DNA of 64,000 nucleotides from Cladopsammia gracilis (lineage: Eukaryota; Cnidaria; Anthozoa; Scleractinia; Dendrophylliidae): positions 168,501 to 232,500 of the forward strand of contig JAJGOT010000515.1 of NCBI GenBank assembly GCA_022457155.1, read 5' to 3'. A program made the translations under genes and the position numbers. Under the pieces are notes generated by a model. It saw only the letters and a program-made list of their open reading frames with translations, searched no databases and was not told where the DNA came from. How positions within the stretch are numbered: the first letter of the stretch is position 1; every line of letters starts with the position of its first letter. Below, piece after piece: positions 37,938 through 49,683 of the stretch.

Positions 37938-38059
37938 GTAGTCTGGAACAAATTCAGTTTTGGCTAGTGGAATTTTGCTTTCACTAGCCATATGGGCTAG
38001 TAAAAATCATGAAGCACCAGACAAAACCAAAATGAAAATTACGTTTATCTGTACGTTGG
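37600..38059. other. no gene seen
   Basis: A CTAGCC/GGCTAG-rich stretch at 37910-38000; no coding signal. Confidence 0.3.
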
Positions 38060-38355
38060 TACAAATATGATCGTTGGTACGTTAGTACTTTCGTTAAGAC
38101 ATTAGTCTTACATTTTCAACGTTTTCCTGTAAATTCGTATGCTCATAAGGTGTTAGTCTTACCTTCTCGATGTTTTTTATTCCGTACGTTCGTATGTTCA
38201 TACATTTGTACGTTCGTAAGGTGTTAGCCTTATCGTCTTGTCGTTTTCCTTTACATTCGTAAGGTGTTAGTCTTTAGTTATCTACTCGACGTTTTCCTCT
38301 ACATTCATACGTTCATAAGGTGTTTATGTTATCTTCTCGACGTTTTTCCGTACAT
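38060..38355 (+). repeat. degenerate minisatellite with CATAAGGTGTTAGTCTTA motif
   Basis: Five or so units of 50-70 bp built from TTCGTAAGGTGTTAGTCTTA, TCTCGACGTTTTCC and TACATTCGTA. Just downstream of the transporter gene. Confidence 0.65.
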
Positions 38356-38476
38356 TAGGGCTTCACAGAGAATTAACGGTAATTTTGCTGTAAATAAATA
38401 AATTAAATGATAATTCATAGTGCCTTGAATGCAACTCGAAAATAACCTATTGGTGGCCAACTGGCACCCGAAGTAG

Positions 38477-38650
38477 TTATCTGCGTTCAATGTCGTCATC
38501 ATCATCATCATCAGTCTCCTGAGTCAGTGTAGAATACTCAGCTGTTGCCCAGTTCTGTGTTTCACCAGAAGAAAAGATGCAATAAAATATAGCTCCAGTC
38601 AGGTAGATTAGTCCTCCAATGTAAAATATTGTTCTCCACTCTCCGGCACT
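38477..38650 (-). CDS. SLC17-like exon 10 (stop codon)
   Basis: 174 bp from TTTCGCAG/AG; GEWRTIFYIGGLIYLTGAIF (TM12), then SSGETQNWA and an Asp-rich tail of seven Asp encoded by a GAT/GAC repeat; TAA at 38479-38477. Confidence 0.85.
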   Translation of the reverse strand, partial: SAGEWRTIFYIGGLIYLTGAIFYCIFSSGETQNWATAEYSTLTQETDDDDDDDIERR

Positions 38651-38779
38651 CTGCGAAAAAAACGAAAACCGAAGTAAATAAATAAATAAAGATCTTTAAA
38701 CTTTGACTCCTTAAAACTGGCCAAGTTCCGACAAAACTGAAAAAAAAGTACGCTGATAGCATTATAAAAGTGTACCGCT

Positions 38780-38915
38780 CGACAGCTTTCAATGGAACAG
38801 TCAGAATAGTGCTTTCCTGTGGTACTGTTTTTATGCTCTGAAAGTGGTTCTTACTTTTAAAGCTGTGGATGAAATCGTGAATTGTGACCATTCAAATGAA
38901 ATCTATTGAACACAA
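38780..38915 (-). repeat. single diverged unit of the 111-bp satellite, in intron 9
   Basis: Shares CTTTCCTGTGGTACTGTTT and GTGACCATTCAAATGAAA with the array at 32225-32868. Confidence 0.6.
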
Positions 38916-39030
38916 GTTGTTTTTAACTGTTTAGACCCTGGGTTAAATCAAAAATTGTGACCATTAAAAACAAAAACTATTATTCAACAGTCTTTCGACA
39001 AAGGAAACAGTGTCAATATCACTCGCGTAC

Positions 39031-39269
39031 TTGATGCTGAACAATAACTCCAGTTAACAAAGGGCTGATGATTCCTGGCAGTGCAGCCATCATATTGGAG
39101 ATTCCCATGAGAATGCCAGCAAAGGGCGGGGCGATGTCCAGATGATTGATATAGAAACCGCAAAATGCGAACCCTCCTCCACCCATGGCCAGCGTTACAC
39201 AAACAACAGCCACGAGCCAGTTTGAAGTGCAACCTGCGATGACGAGACAGATGCATTGACAAGCAAAAC
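39031..39269 (-). CDS. SLC17-like exon 9
   Basis: 239 bp, TTTGCAG/GT to CAA/GTACGC; LAMGGGGFAFCGFYINHLDI and FAGILMGISNMMAALPGIIS, the C-terminal family signature. Confidence 0.85.
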
Positions 39270-40767
39270 CTGCAAACCAAACGAGAGGTGATGAAAATTA
39301 TATAAGATTCTGACAGTGATTTTAGCGCGGTAATTTTGAATACTTGAGCAGCTGCAAAGAAAAACCTCAGGGTTAAATAGACTCGAACCCATGCCATGCG
39401 ATACCGGTGCAATGATCTTTCAAGCGTCTGGGTCGCGACTGATATATCGTGTTAAAGTAAGTATAGCCAGAAGGTTGCTTTATCATCTTAAAAAGAAAGG
39501 AAAAACCGCCAAAAGTGATAAGGCAAAGAAGTTTAAAGGGGCTGTGTCACCATTTTTAGCGTTACTTTAAAAAGCCAAAATACATCTTTATTTCAGTGAA
39601 ATTCCAAAAATAAGAATCCAGTTTTGTTTAAAATTATTCTACTAGTGCTCTAAGAGTAAAAATAAGTGACTTGGACTGCAGATGGCCAGGATGGAAATGG
39701 ATTGCATCTTGAAAAAATTGGGCCAATTTTTTCAAGTTTATCGCTTGTGTTTTAGAAAATTCGCAAAAGCTCTGATTATGGTTTATTTTCTCTACTAAAA
39801 TTCACTTGATATCTTCCTGTTAGTGTTCTTTAAGCATTTCGTGTACGACAAAGATACTTAGTTTTAATTTGGGGCAGTTTTGACCCGAAAACTTCAAAAT
39901 CACCATGACATAGCTCCTTTATGTAATGGTCCTAGTAAGAACTAGGCAACCCAACGGCAAGGAATGCAGAAAGGTGTTAATTGCGATATTGTTGAAACTC
40001 ACCATCTCATTGGCTTAAACATGAAAATCTAATATCACTTCATCAGGTAGCGCATTTGTTTCTCACTAGTTTACTTATTGATTCCCTTTTAGTGAAAACT
40101 ATTCTGAGTTTTAATGCAGGAAAATTTCTATGTGGGAAACATGGAAAATTAGAAACCTTTCTTGACCATTGTTTTGGAGTCTCATGATTGAATAAAATCT
40201 TGTAACACAAAAGAAATATCTCTTTAAAATAAATTTTCAGTACATTTTATTTCAAAACGTGTTGTCCATAGGTTGATGCATTCTCAGTAAGAAAATCTAA
40301 ACTATCGTATGTGGGGAAAGCGAAATGCCGCAGAACAATAGAGGATTGCCTTGTTCTTACACGCATTCAGTGTTACTTAAACTGCAAAAAATAAAAGGTT
40401 TAAGCAGGCAATCGCAGGCAACCGTGGGCGACAATCCTCGAATCCTCAGCAAGTTCACCTTACTTTACAAAATGTTTTGCTTGGAATATAATAAATGTTA
40501 CTACAAGCCCCTGTAAAAAAGAAATGGATACTTGCCCCTTCTATTTGAGTTAATATAGTTGGTAATAATTGTTATATATAATGATATAGTTGTAGAATGT
40601 ATGTATTATCGATATGTTTATCTGTTCACTCCATTGTCTGTATGGTTGTGTAATTTAAATGTCACATTGTGTTATTTTGTTTTTTATTGTCAATAAAGTC
40701 ATAATGATAAAAAAAGAGTCCGAACACTTGCTACATCAGCTACAAATAAATTGTTGGACTTTCTCAC

Positions 40768-40900
40768 CAAAGGAAGTGAATAATTTCCGCACCACTAATG
40801 TACTCAAAACTCGTTTACTTCGTAGAAAATCTGCTATCTGTCCTCCTATTTGAACCATTAGTGCCATTATAAGATAGGGGAGAGCAGAGAGAAAACCAGC
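40768..40900 (-). CDS. SLC17-like exon 8
   Basis: 133 bp, TTGCAG/GCT to TTTG/GTGAGA; AGFLSALPYLIMALMVQIGG, QIADFLRS and VVRKLF. Confidence 0.85.
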
Positions 40901-41650
40901 CTGCAATTCGAAAAGAATTTCTGAGCACTTTTCATAAAGATAGATAAAGATTGCAGTGCTCATTTTATATTGTTGCAGCACTCCTATTTAACTCAGATAC
41001 CGGTTTGATTCTCGACGCGTCCCCCGTCTTAGTGGAACATTTTGCCTCGCTTTCGTGCGGTTCAACAGCACAGCTGACCTTTGCAACGCTGGCTCAAACA
41101 CGTGCTTTCCCTTCGTGTTCGTCCGCGTGTGGGACGAGTTTTTAGCTTTTCTTTATTTGGCGAGTTTTATTTGTACTGCTTTGCTACTATGTCACTTAAG
41201 GAGTTGTTCGGTCATTTCTTTCAAAGTATCGTTGATTGCAAATCATGTGAAAGGAGCAACATAAAACGATCTACAAACGAATCACGAGTTGAGCCGATTT
41301 GGTCCGATTTGTGACAAACAAACTGAACTGAGCGAATGTACTCGGTGGCCAGTCTGTCAAACAACCCATCGTGGTCGCAGAAAACGAACTGAGAGCGAAT
41401 GTGTTCGTTGGCCGATGCTCCAAACAACCCATTGTGGTCGCAAACATATACATTAAAAGACATTTATTCACGCTTAGCTTTGTGTTGTCATTGTTCTTCT
41501 TCTTGTACGCTTTACTTTATATTTCGACTCCTAATACCTAAATCAAAAGACACCGAAGATTTACTACATCTGCTAATGAATACGTTCCTTCCTCTTTACT
41601 GCAATCAATTATGGACATTACTACCGAATACCTCAATATTTTTCTCGCGC

Positions 41651-41816
41651 AATAGACAATATTCGTATTCTCGGTATTGAACTGGAACTAGCTTACAGTC
41701 GAGGCTAATGCGGGGCAATATCATTAAACATATTTGCATGTGAAAAGACTCCCCCGCATGAGCCTCGACTGCACGCTAGTTCCAGTTCAATACCGTGAAT
41801 ACGAATATTGTCTATT
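41651..41816. mobile_element. 166-bp MITE with about 70-bp inverted arms, in intron 7
   Basis: Arms AATAGACAATATTCGTATTC to GAGGCT...GCGGGG and their complement; almost the whole element folds back. Confidence 0.75.
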
Positions 41817-41929
41817 ACGAAATATGATGCTTCATAACTAGACCATTTGCTCGCAGCACTTTACCTTCCATTAGGAACCACTAGTTTTAACTTATAAACT
41901 CAGCTCATAAAGCATTGCATAAAACAGCT

Positions 41930-42145
41930 AGGAGTATTACTACACCCCGCTAGATGAGATGCTAGTCTATCGCAGGGTTACCCCCAGCATTGTGTCGCCA
42001 GTACCCATTTATACACCTGGGTGTACGTAGAGACAATGTGGAGAAAAGTTTCTTGTCTAAGGAAATAACATGATGGAAAATACTAGGTCTCGAACTACCG
42101 ACCCTCAGATCTGTAGTCCAACGCCGTTGGCTGAGCTTTGCCAGT
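41930..42145 (-). mobile_element. tRNA-derived SINE
   Basis: On minus, a Pol III A-box-like AGCTCAGCCAACGG and B-box-like TAGTTCGAGACC are followed by the TTACACCTGGGTG-type body known from cnidarian SINEs. Confidence 0.5.
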
Positions 42146-42316
42146 GAAAGAACATCTGATTAAGGCCCTCCATCCAAAGAAATTTTCAGATTCCGAACTT
42201 AATGTGATCCGCTGAGTGTCCAGCATCAGGACCTGATTTTCACTCAAAATTCCGATGTCAACACTGCAAATTAATTAATGAACCTTTACACGAATAGCAG
42301 CAACAAATGGGCAAAC

Positions 42317-42466
42317 CTGGCTAAGATCGAATTTAAGTCTGTGTTTTAGATAACTTGGCAATTCAGTTAGCATGGTGAAGAATCCCCAGTTCTCGGTGAC
42401 GTGAGCAACAACTATTGCCCAGACAGGTAAGGAGGTGAATATGGCCTTCCATGGCACCCTCAGGTC
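42317..42466 (-). CDS. SLC17-like exon 7
   Basis: 150 bp, GAATAG/GAC to CAG/GTTTGC; PWKAIFTSLPVWAIVVAHV, ENWGFFTMLTELPSYL, a hallmark stretch of the family. Confidence 0.85.
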
Positions 42467-43044
42467 CTATTCAAGAGAGGCACAAAAACGCAATATTAGA
42501 ACGATTTCGTATAACCCATGTTTTAAATGCTAATGAGACTTTTATATGCTAATGAGTCTGGCCATATGAGATAAGCAGAATGAAGCAGTAGGTTAGGTTC
42601 ACGCTTTTTAAAAACACATGAAAGGGCCAATAACATAGGTAGCAAAAGGATTACTAAATAAACGGCGAACATTCAAGTCTAAATTCATTTTCAACTTTTC
42701 ACTGTTTTTAAACTTAAAAGTTTCACGCTCAAGTGATTCACGCTACAATGCATTCGCAACTTTGATTTTTGACGCTTTGATTTTTCAAATCGGAAAAAAG
42801 TGTTATGATTTTTAATTTGTTTTGAAGTGAAAAGAAAAAACATTTTTCATTACAATTTTTTGCCACCGGACTTTATGAAGACTTCAAACGGGCGTAATTA
42901 TCGATATGATATGAAGTATTCGTAATGCCGTGAAAGGCTGATAACTGACGACAACAAACCAGATCTATGTAGGTGTCCAAGAAAACAAAACCAATTTCTC
43001 ACTTTCATCTTTTTGGCGCAGTTTATTTGCAAGGCATAAGACGA

Positions 43045-43293
43045 TTAAATAGCCCGGAAAAAGCGAACTCTTCTCTCAGGTAGGAAGGTTGCCAGTTCGA
43101 CGCACACAGGCATTAGATGGATACGTGATGGATGGCGCCAAATTTGACCCACTGCTTTATATGTTTTTACTTCTTTAAAGACGTGTTCAACTTTAATGCG
43201 TCTTTGTACCAATGCTCGGTTGAATCTGCGCGCTCTTCGTCTCTCTCTGGGATTGAGTAAATGCATCTGCCCAGCTCTAACGGCTGTTAACAT
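43045..43293 (-). pseudogene. Harbinger-type DDE transposase C-terminal fragment
   Basis: Reads RRARRFNRALVQRRIKVEHV, FKEVKTYKAVG, WRHPSRIHLMPVCVELATF: the NRALxxxRIxVEHxF stretch before the end of DDE_Tnp_4 proteins, including the last catalytic Glu region. The rest of the gene is missing. Confidence 0.6.
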
Positions 43294-43310
43294 CAGTGCC
43301 CCGTCTGGGG

Positions 43311-43345
43311 TAACCCTAACCCCTAACCCTAACCCTTAACCCTAA
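43311..43345. repeat. interstitial telomeric repeat (CCCTAA)n
   Basis: About five CCCTAA units with small variations (CCCCTAA, CCCTTAA), inside the Harbinger-like remnant. Confidence 0.8.
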
Positions 43346-44279
43346 GACCTGTAAATCAAGCGTGAAAAGTCCCTGGAAAAGTTGTACAAATTTAAATCCA
43401 AAATTCAGTTCATTAAAAATTATTCATGATATGATGTCTGATATTTGATTTTCAGAATATTTTGGAGACTTGGGTTCAACTGACAAAATTTTACTAGCTA
43501 AAAACTTTGCCTAAAGAATATATTTTGCCAGTCGAGGACATTGTTTCCCTCTCAGTACTCGAATATATCAGGCGTTCAGTTGCAACAACTTGAAACAATA
43601 ATTTTCCCTTGTTCGCAAAACATTTACTCTAAGTTTTAGCCTTTTTTGGCTTCCGAAGAAAATCTTGTTTTCTTTCTTTTGGGGGTTTGTAAAATGTGTG
43701 AATCTATCGCACCTCGAATTTTTCTGTCAGCTTGGCTCATTAGCATATAAAAATCTAATTAGCATCTATAACATGGGTTATACGAAATCGTTCTATTGTT
43801 ACACTATACAGAATATGACGACCTTGGACAAAAAGCGCGGCAAAATGTCCTAGCTTCTCGGGACCTAGCTTGCCCATATGAACGTGTGAACGCCCTGGAT
43901 AACATACTTTATTTTTCCACTATATGACGTCATTTCATCTTATAAGCTAATGAGAACACGCAAACTTTCCTCCTTTGTTTGTGATTTGGGTGTAAGCTTA
44001 GGTTAGCAGTCGCACTTGTAAAGTAACAAAACTTCATTAAAGTGTGTGCAAAATCTTCTAGTGCGTTGGGAACACCTAAGTCATGTGGTGGCTGCCTTAT
44101 TTTGCTCATATTTTCCTTGGAATAAATGGTTGGTTCAACGACATACATGTTCTTGTTTTACTGTTTAATCATGAACAACAGTCGTGAAACAATAAGTATC
44201 GCTTTGGGTGGCTCAGTGGGTTATCAAAGAAACGATATTTAGTTTGGGTTTTCTCATGAAAAACAAGTCGCTTAAATAC

Positions 44280-44410
44280 CTTCTTTTGGGCGTCGTTTGC
44301 AAGAGCCTTTTCAATATACAGCCGTTCTTCCTCGGAGATACATGAATCTTCGGACGGTGAATTTTTGACAACTAAAAAACAGACAATGGCCCACGCCACA
44401 CCAGTGGATC
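44280..44410 (-). CDS. SLC17-like exon 6
   Basis: 131 bp, CCTTAG/GA to AAG/GTATTT; STGVAWAIVCFLVVKNSPSE and ISEEERLYIEKAL. Confidence 0.8.
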
Positions 44411-44421
44411 CTAAGGAGTAA

Positions 44422-44552
44422 TATCAAGGGATCAAGGGATAGCCTAAGGGATGAGGGATATAATCAAGGGATAGCCTAAGGGATAAGGGATATAATCAAG
44501 GGATAGCCCAAGGGATAAGGGATAATGGATATAATCAAGGGATAGCCTAAAC
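44422..44552 (+). repeat. minisatellite with ATCAAGGGATAGCCTAAGGG unit
   Basis: About four units of 30-36 bp just upstream (in gene direction) of exon 6. Confidence 0.75.
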
Positions 44553-45029
44553 AGGAATGTTCGTTAACCCCAGGGGAGGATGTACTCAACATAGTTTTTG
44601 TACGGGGATGCTCCGTCCCGAGGTCCACACCCTTACCGTTTTATATACCGTTTTTATCAGAAAGGGGAACCCTTTCATATACCTTCCATAGAAAATATTA
44701 CCCCTTTCATAGACCTACAGAAGAAACACTGCATCTCAGCGGCGGAAAATATTAGGATAAAGAATCTTATCCTCCGAATTTACTGGCTGCTTTCACCTTT
44801 CCGAAAATCCTAGCTTACCTTATTTTGTACCCAAAACGACACTTGCTGTCCTTCCGAAAACAAAAGGCGTTGAATTTTCTGATGTTGCGAAAGTTTGAGG
44901 AGACATTTTACTCAAGAAAACCTTAGTTTTTAATCTAATTTATCACGAATTTTTTAGATGATCAAGGCCTTCCGAAAAGGTTCATTAAGTGCTCCTGTTG
45001 TTACTGTATTATACCTCCTCTTGTCTTAC

Positions 45030-45116
45030 CAAACACATAAAAGACTCATGGCCAACCAAGATGTTGTGCCAAAACACCTGACAATGCCATGGCGATCACT
45101 GTTCCAATTTGACATC
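45030..45116 (-). CDS. SLC17-like exon 5, contains an in-frame stop
   Basis: 87 bp, CTACAG/GA to TTTG/GTAAGA; CQIGTVIAMALSGVLAQHLG, then WP, TGA (45048-45046), VFYVF. Family members have Ser or a similar residue at the stop position, so TCA to TGA is one change. Splice sites are intact. Confidence 0.8.
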
Positions 45117-45654
45117 CTGTAGAGAAACACACTAACATTAACCGGATTAAGGTGGCCCCCTTTGCGCAAGCTCACATGTAAATTTAGTTCTTTCCAATTT
45201 TTGTGACGTCAGTATAGCCGATCAAAGTCTCCTTCGAGCCAAGCAATCGCGCGGAAATCGCTCTTTTTCGATAATTTTTATTGAATGAACTATAGTTCTA
45301 AAACCTTTATTTTGACCTCTAAAATCAAATTTCGAGAAAAATGGATGATCTGGAGGTACTCTGTAAATTAAATAACACAATATCTGTTCTTTCTGTTCTC
45401 GTTCTTTTTTATCTTTTCAGCAGCAAAATTCGTGACCTAAAATTTTTAATAGATAATAAAGACAAATATGTCTAACGATCCAGCTTCAAATCCAGATCCA
45501 GATCCAAATCTTGTCTTAAATTTGCCACTAAGTCACTTAATGTATCTTCCCTCTACTTCTCCTGACTTCTATAATCTGACATCAGTAGGCAGACTATGCA
45601 TGCATTCAGAGGCAAAACCTTATGTTTGTACCGTTCGAACATTTGCTTTCAAAC

Positions 45655-45742
45655 CTGACACAGCATTTGTAGCAAGCTTGGTTCTTTCCAGAGGTGGAGC
45701 CCACTTTGTCCATACTGCATGATTTGCGGGAAAAACAACACC
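45655..45742 (-). CDS. SLC17-like exon 4
   Basis: 88 bp, AATAG/GGT to [29 protein letters not shown] and KLATNAVS, the family signature loop. Confidence 0.8.
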
Positions 45743-46101
45743 CTATTAACAACATAAACACAGCACCGTTATTAATAGGTGAAGCGTTCATTCAATTTTC
45801 TATGTTTGTGGGGATGTAAACCATTAATATTTTAAAGTGAAACTATAACACCTATTGGTTTCTGATGTACTTTGAAATGGCTTGAAAGTCAGTCCTCTTC
45901 ACGCACCATTGGTTTCACTCCGCGGTTTTAGAAAAGTTCATCGCGTGATCAAATGTTCGTTGACCGATTTCATAGGCATAGGGAATCAATAGTTAGATAG
46001 ACAAATATTTTAGTTCGGGGGAACTGAAAGCACAAGGCACCAGACTTGTAAACCAGGAGATTGGTAGTACAACAAGCAATTCCTGGTCTTTGTATACTAA
46101 C

Positions 46102-46301
46102 CTCACATAAACCAATGAAAATTCTCAAGGTCACCAACAAACCAACATTTGCCCGTGCAGCAACTGGCGTTACAAGTGTAAAAACAGCAGAGGATAAAAT
46201 GCCAAGACCAAACACGTTTTTACCACCAAATTTGAGAGCTAAAAAGCCACCTGGGATCTGTGTGATGATGTAGCCAAAAAAGAAGGAACTCAAAACAATT
46301 C
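46102..46301 (-). CDS. SLC17-like exon 3
   Basis: 200 bp, TTTGCAG/GA to GAG/GTTAGT; SSFFFGYIITQIPGGFLALK, FGLGILSSAVFTLVTP and LVTLRIFIGLCE (TM2-TM4). Confidence 0.85.
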
Positions 46302-46379
46302 CTGCAAAACAGCAATGTGCATGTAATAAACATTTTATTGCACATTACAAAACATAACAAGTCATTACCTTTATTATGA

Positions 46380-46975
46380 CTTAGATGAAGCCTGATAAGT
46401 AAGGAAAGATGGTAAATGTTAAGCCTGATAATGAAATGAGAAAGATGTAATGTTATTCATGTCATAAGCGTGGGACAAGAGTCCGCGACAGGATTATAAC
46501 TTACATGAAGCCTGATAAATAAGGAAAGATGGTAAATGTTAAGCTTGATAATGAAATGAGAAAGATGTAATGTTATTCATGTCATAAGTGTGGGACAAGA
46601 GTCCGCGACAGGATTATAACTTACATGAAGCCTGATAAATAAGGAAAGATGGTAAATGTTAAGCTTGATAATGAAATGAGAAAGATGTAATGTTATTCAT
46701 GTCATAAGCGTGGGACAAGAGTCCCCGAGAGGATTATAACTTACATGAAGCCTGATAAATAAGGAAAGATGGTAAATGTTAAGCTTGATAATGAAATTAG
46801 AAAGTTGTAATGTTATTGATGTCATGAGCGTGGGACAAGAGTTCCCGACAGGATTATAACTTACATGAAGCCTGAGAAATAAGTAAAGATGGTAAATGTT
46901 AAGCTTGATAATGAAATGCGGAAGATGTAATGTTATTCATGTCATGAGCGTGGGACAAGAGTCCGCGACAGGAAT
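46380..46975 (-). repeat. about 120-bp tandem repeat derived from a SINE tail
   Basis: Five units marked by GAAGCCTGATAAATAAGG and GTGGGACAAGAGTCCGCGA; the last unit runs directly into a tRNA-like head, so the body/tail of the SINE was amplified in tandem. Confidence 0.7.
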
Positions 46976-47030
46976 TGAACCTACGACCTTCCGCACACCG
47001 GTCAGATGCTCCAACCACTGAGCTATGAGA
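46949..47030 (-). mobile_element. tRNA-like head of a SINE
   Basis: Minus strand CATAGCTCAGTGGTTGGAGC (A box) and GGTTCAATTCC (B box) with a deviant anticodon arm; not a working tRNA. Confidence 0.6.
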
Positions 47031-47089
47031 GACTCGTTGCGACCTACGCCATATATGCTAGGCTATTTCCTAGATTCTATATATATATA

Positions 47090-47222
47090 TGTTTATGGAG
47101 GAAAGAAACAAATAAACTACGCTTTCATCCCCACAAGCCTGTTTCGTGGTTGCCCACTCATCAGGGGATTCAATAAGAATATTCCTTACCGTCGCTTCTT
47201 ATATACAAAATAATTTACATAA
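47090..47222 (-). mobile_element. pseudo-LTR of a second Penelope-like element (inverted copy)
   Basis: Matches the + strand 53770-53920. It continues the inverted partial copy that ends at 49578, from which it is separated by a 2.35-kb insertion. Confidence 0.7.
47127..47170 (-). ncRNA. hammerhead ribozyme with a mutated cleavage base (probably inactive)
   Basis: CTGATGAG, stem II GTGG/CCAC with GCAA loop, GAAAC, stem III ACA/TGT, stem I ATCCC/GGGAT. The base at the cut (47132 on minus) is G where C stands in the + copy; NUG is not cleaved by hammerheads. Confidence 0.65.
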
Positions 47223-47586
47223 TTCCTCGCGAAGCGAGGGCCGAAGGCCCGAGCGTAGCGAGGTTAATAAATTTGGCGGCCGAAGGCCGCTCGGGTGCTC
47301 GGGTCTCGGGAGCTGAGCCGCGCGAATTCGAGCGAAAAATATATTTATATTCATATATATCTGCCTGGATTTTTGAAAACCGGTCTGCTGGGCCAAAACT
47401 GTACAGGCATTGAAATGACCAGGAAAATGCCAGGTTTGGCTGGAAAATACCTTCCGTCAGACTCCGCTTGCCCAAACAAACACTGAGAGTTGATTCCTGT
47501 TCCTGGGCTAAGACAACTGAGCACTCTCCAGGGGTGGTCTGCAAATTGTAAGCAAAAAGGCCTATAAAGTAACCAAGTTTTAAACT

Positions 47587-47880
47587 GGAGACACAGGTTT
47601 TGACCCACCCTACCCCCCTGGATTTAACTAGAGGGACCCCAAATGAGTGTTGGCTGTTAGCCCTACTACAGTACAGTTCACCGGACCCAGGCTAGACGCC
47701 ACCCCCCCCCCCCCCCCCCCTGCAAATGAATGAGTAAAACCAAGTCTAGCAGTGAAGTCAAACGTTGCCTTTTCTGAACATGAGACACAAGTTTTGACCC
47801 ACCCTACCCCCCTGGATTTAACTAGAGGGACCCCAAATGAGTGTTGGCTGTTAGCCCCACTACAGTAGACTTCACCACAA
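47587..47880 (+). repeat. direct duplication of about 105 bp around a C20 tract
   Basis: GTTTTGACCCACCCTACCCC to CACTACAGTA appears at about 47594 and 47783 with few differences. Confidence 0.75.
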
Positions 47881-47926
47881 ACATGGTTGACGGAGCCCCC
47901 CCTCAAAACTAGTCAGCCAGTCCCCC

Positions 47927-47959
47927 GGTGGAACCGCGGCCGAGGGCCGCGGTTCCACC
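47927..47959. repeat. perfect 33-bp palindrome
   Basis: GGTGGAACCGCGGCC, GAG loop, complement. Confidence 0.85.
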
Positions 47960-49259
47960 ACGGTTCTGTAGAATCCAAAAAGTAGCGATCACATTTTGAA
48001 AAATTCAGGTATATATATATATACCTGAAGATGTCCGGCAGTTGCCTGGCAACAAAAATCGCGACCGCTGACAATGGTGTATTATGTTGATTTATGGCGG
48101 CCGTGCCGGCGGCCGTTTAACCTTACTCGTAGTCTGTCAAAAAATGTTTACTCTCGATGAAACACAACCAATTTCTGATGCAAATGAGAAAGAACAGCAA
48201 AGACAACAACGCTGGATTCCAGAAGTGGCTGGAAATCCTTGTCCGTGAAAATTAACTACCGAAACTCCGCTGAACGGTGACTTGAAATTCACCGCAATCG
48301 CGATCGAGCAACGAAGACGAACAACGAGAGCATACATTACAAAGACTTCGAACAGCCTAGGCACACCGTTTGACTAGGTTCAAACGCCTTAACAAAATGC
48401 CGCCATTGGAATTCTAAACGAAACCGATCAGGAGAGGCGACACCGACTGCAAGTGTTGGACAAAATGATTCTGTTTGTAGACGCAACGAGAGGCGGCAAG
48501 AGCTATCAGCTAAATACCCGTGACGAATGTCTTTCATACCTGATACGGTACGTAGGGAAAAGCAAACATTGATTACAGGAAAGGCTCAGAGAAGAAGAGC
48601 GATTAAGAAATGTAGATCAGTATCTTAAATCTCCTCACAATATCAGTGTACGAGCAAGTACATAGAGTATACAAATTGAGAACCTGATCACCTTCAACAT
48701 AAGTTGTCTCTGGAAATTGAATACAAATTCACTGTAGTTATATGGCTATGTGAACTGCATTGACACCAGTAAGGAGAATGTACATCAACAAATTAATTTT
48801 GATTTCAAGATTTTTAAAGGCGTTAACTGGTCATGAAGGCCTAAGTCCTGGTATTAACCTACAAATTCTCCATCCAGGTCTCTATACATTGCTTATGGTA
48901 TTTGCAGAGAATCTGTTGCTTCAACTTGAATATTCATGTTTTGTAATCAATTTTGTAATTCCCATGACCTGTATCCAAAATATAGTATTGTTACTGCTGG
49001 GAGAATCTCATGCCACTTTCACCATTGAGTTGTTATTTTTTGGACAACATCACTTTTCAACAGCAGTAACCTGTGATCTCAACCATTCAAACAAATAGAG
49101 AATTGCATTACCAATTGTTTGATTCCCAGTATATAGAACAAAAACTATAGCGGTATGTAAACGGAACAGGAGATAGCACTAGCTCACAAGTTTCAAAAAT
49201 GGAATTTAATTGAGACAATCAAAATAAACAGAACACCACTGCATATTGTCCTGGACCGA

Positions 49260-49306
49260 ACATGGGGAGGAGGGGGAAGGGGGGGTGGGGGGGGGGGGGG
49301 GGGGTT
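49260..49306 (+). repeat. poly-G tract
   Basis: Long G run with few interruptions inside the 2.35-kb insertion. Confidence 0.8.
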
Positions 49307-49683
49307 GGTGGCAGTTCCATTGCAGTTACAGCGACCCACAGCTCAAAACCCAACACTGACCAACACCAGCTCTCCAGGAAGACAGGGCACAAAGTACAAG
49401 TTAAATTGAAGAGACTGAGAACGAAAATGTCTCAACTTTAAATGAGGTCATTGCCAGCAAGCAACCCAACCTCTACATTTAAATCAGAAATTCTCTCTCT
49501 CCCTCCCACATCGCTAAAATTTTTCAGTGCATCCTCCCCCGAGCTTCGCGAGGTTCTGCGAGACACGCATTTCTAGTAACAATAACAAATCTATGCGGCG
49601 CGAAGTTTAACAGTTCAGCTGTTGCGTAGAAGGGCTTTGTTTCTATGGCGGCAAGAAGACACGAGTTCATTACGTTTGTTAAG

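Larger units (their letters stand above)
42499..43795 (-). mobile_element. PIF/Harbinger-like transposon remnant
   Basis: Ends GAACGATTTCGTATAACCC inverted at 42499 and 43795, continuing through ATGCTAAT-type segments; about 1.3 kb with a transposase fragment inside. Confidence 0.6.
47223..49577. mobile_element. 2.35-kb insertion with CCTCGCGAAGC ends
   Basis: Interrupts the inverted Penelope copy. Ends CCTCGCGAAGCGAGG (left) and CTCGCGAAGCTCGGG (right, inverted). No transposase recognised. Inside are a 105-bp direct duplication, a perfect palindrome and G/C tracts. Confidence 0.5.

Noticed and set aside
46380..46975. Regular repeats that could suggest a CRISPR array
   Set aside because: Units of about 120 bp without unique spacers; SINE-derived tandem repeat in animal DNA.
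46949..47030. Functional tRNA gene
   Set aside because: A and B boxes are present but the anticodon arm is mispaired and lacks U33; it heads a SINE.
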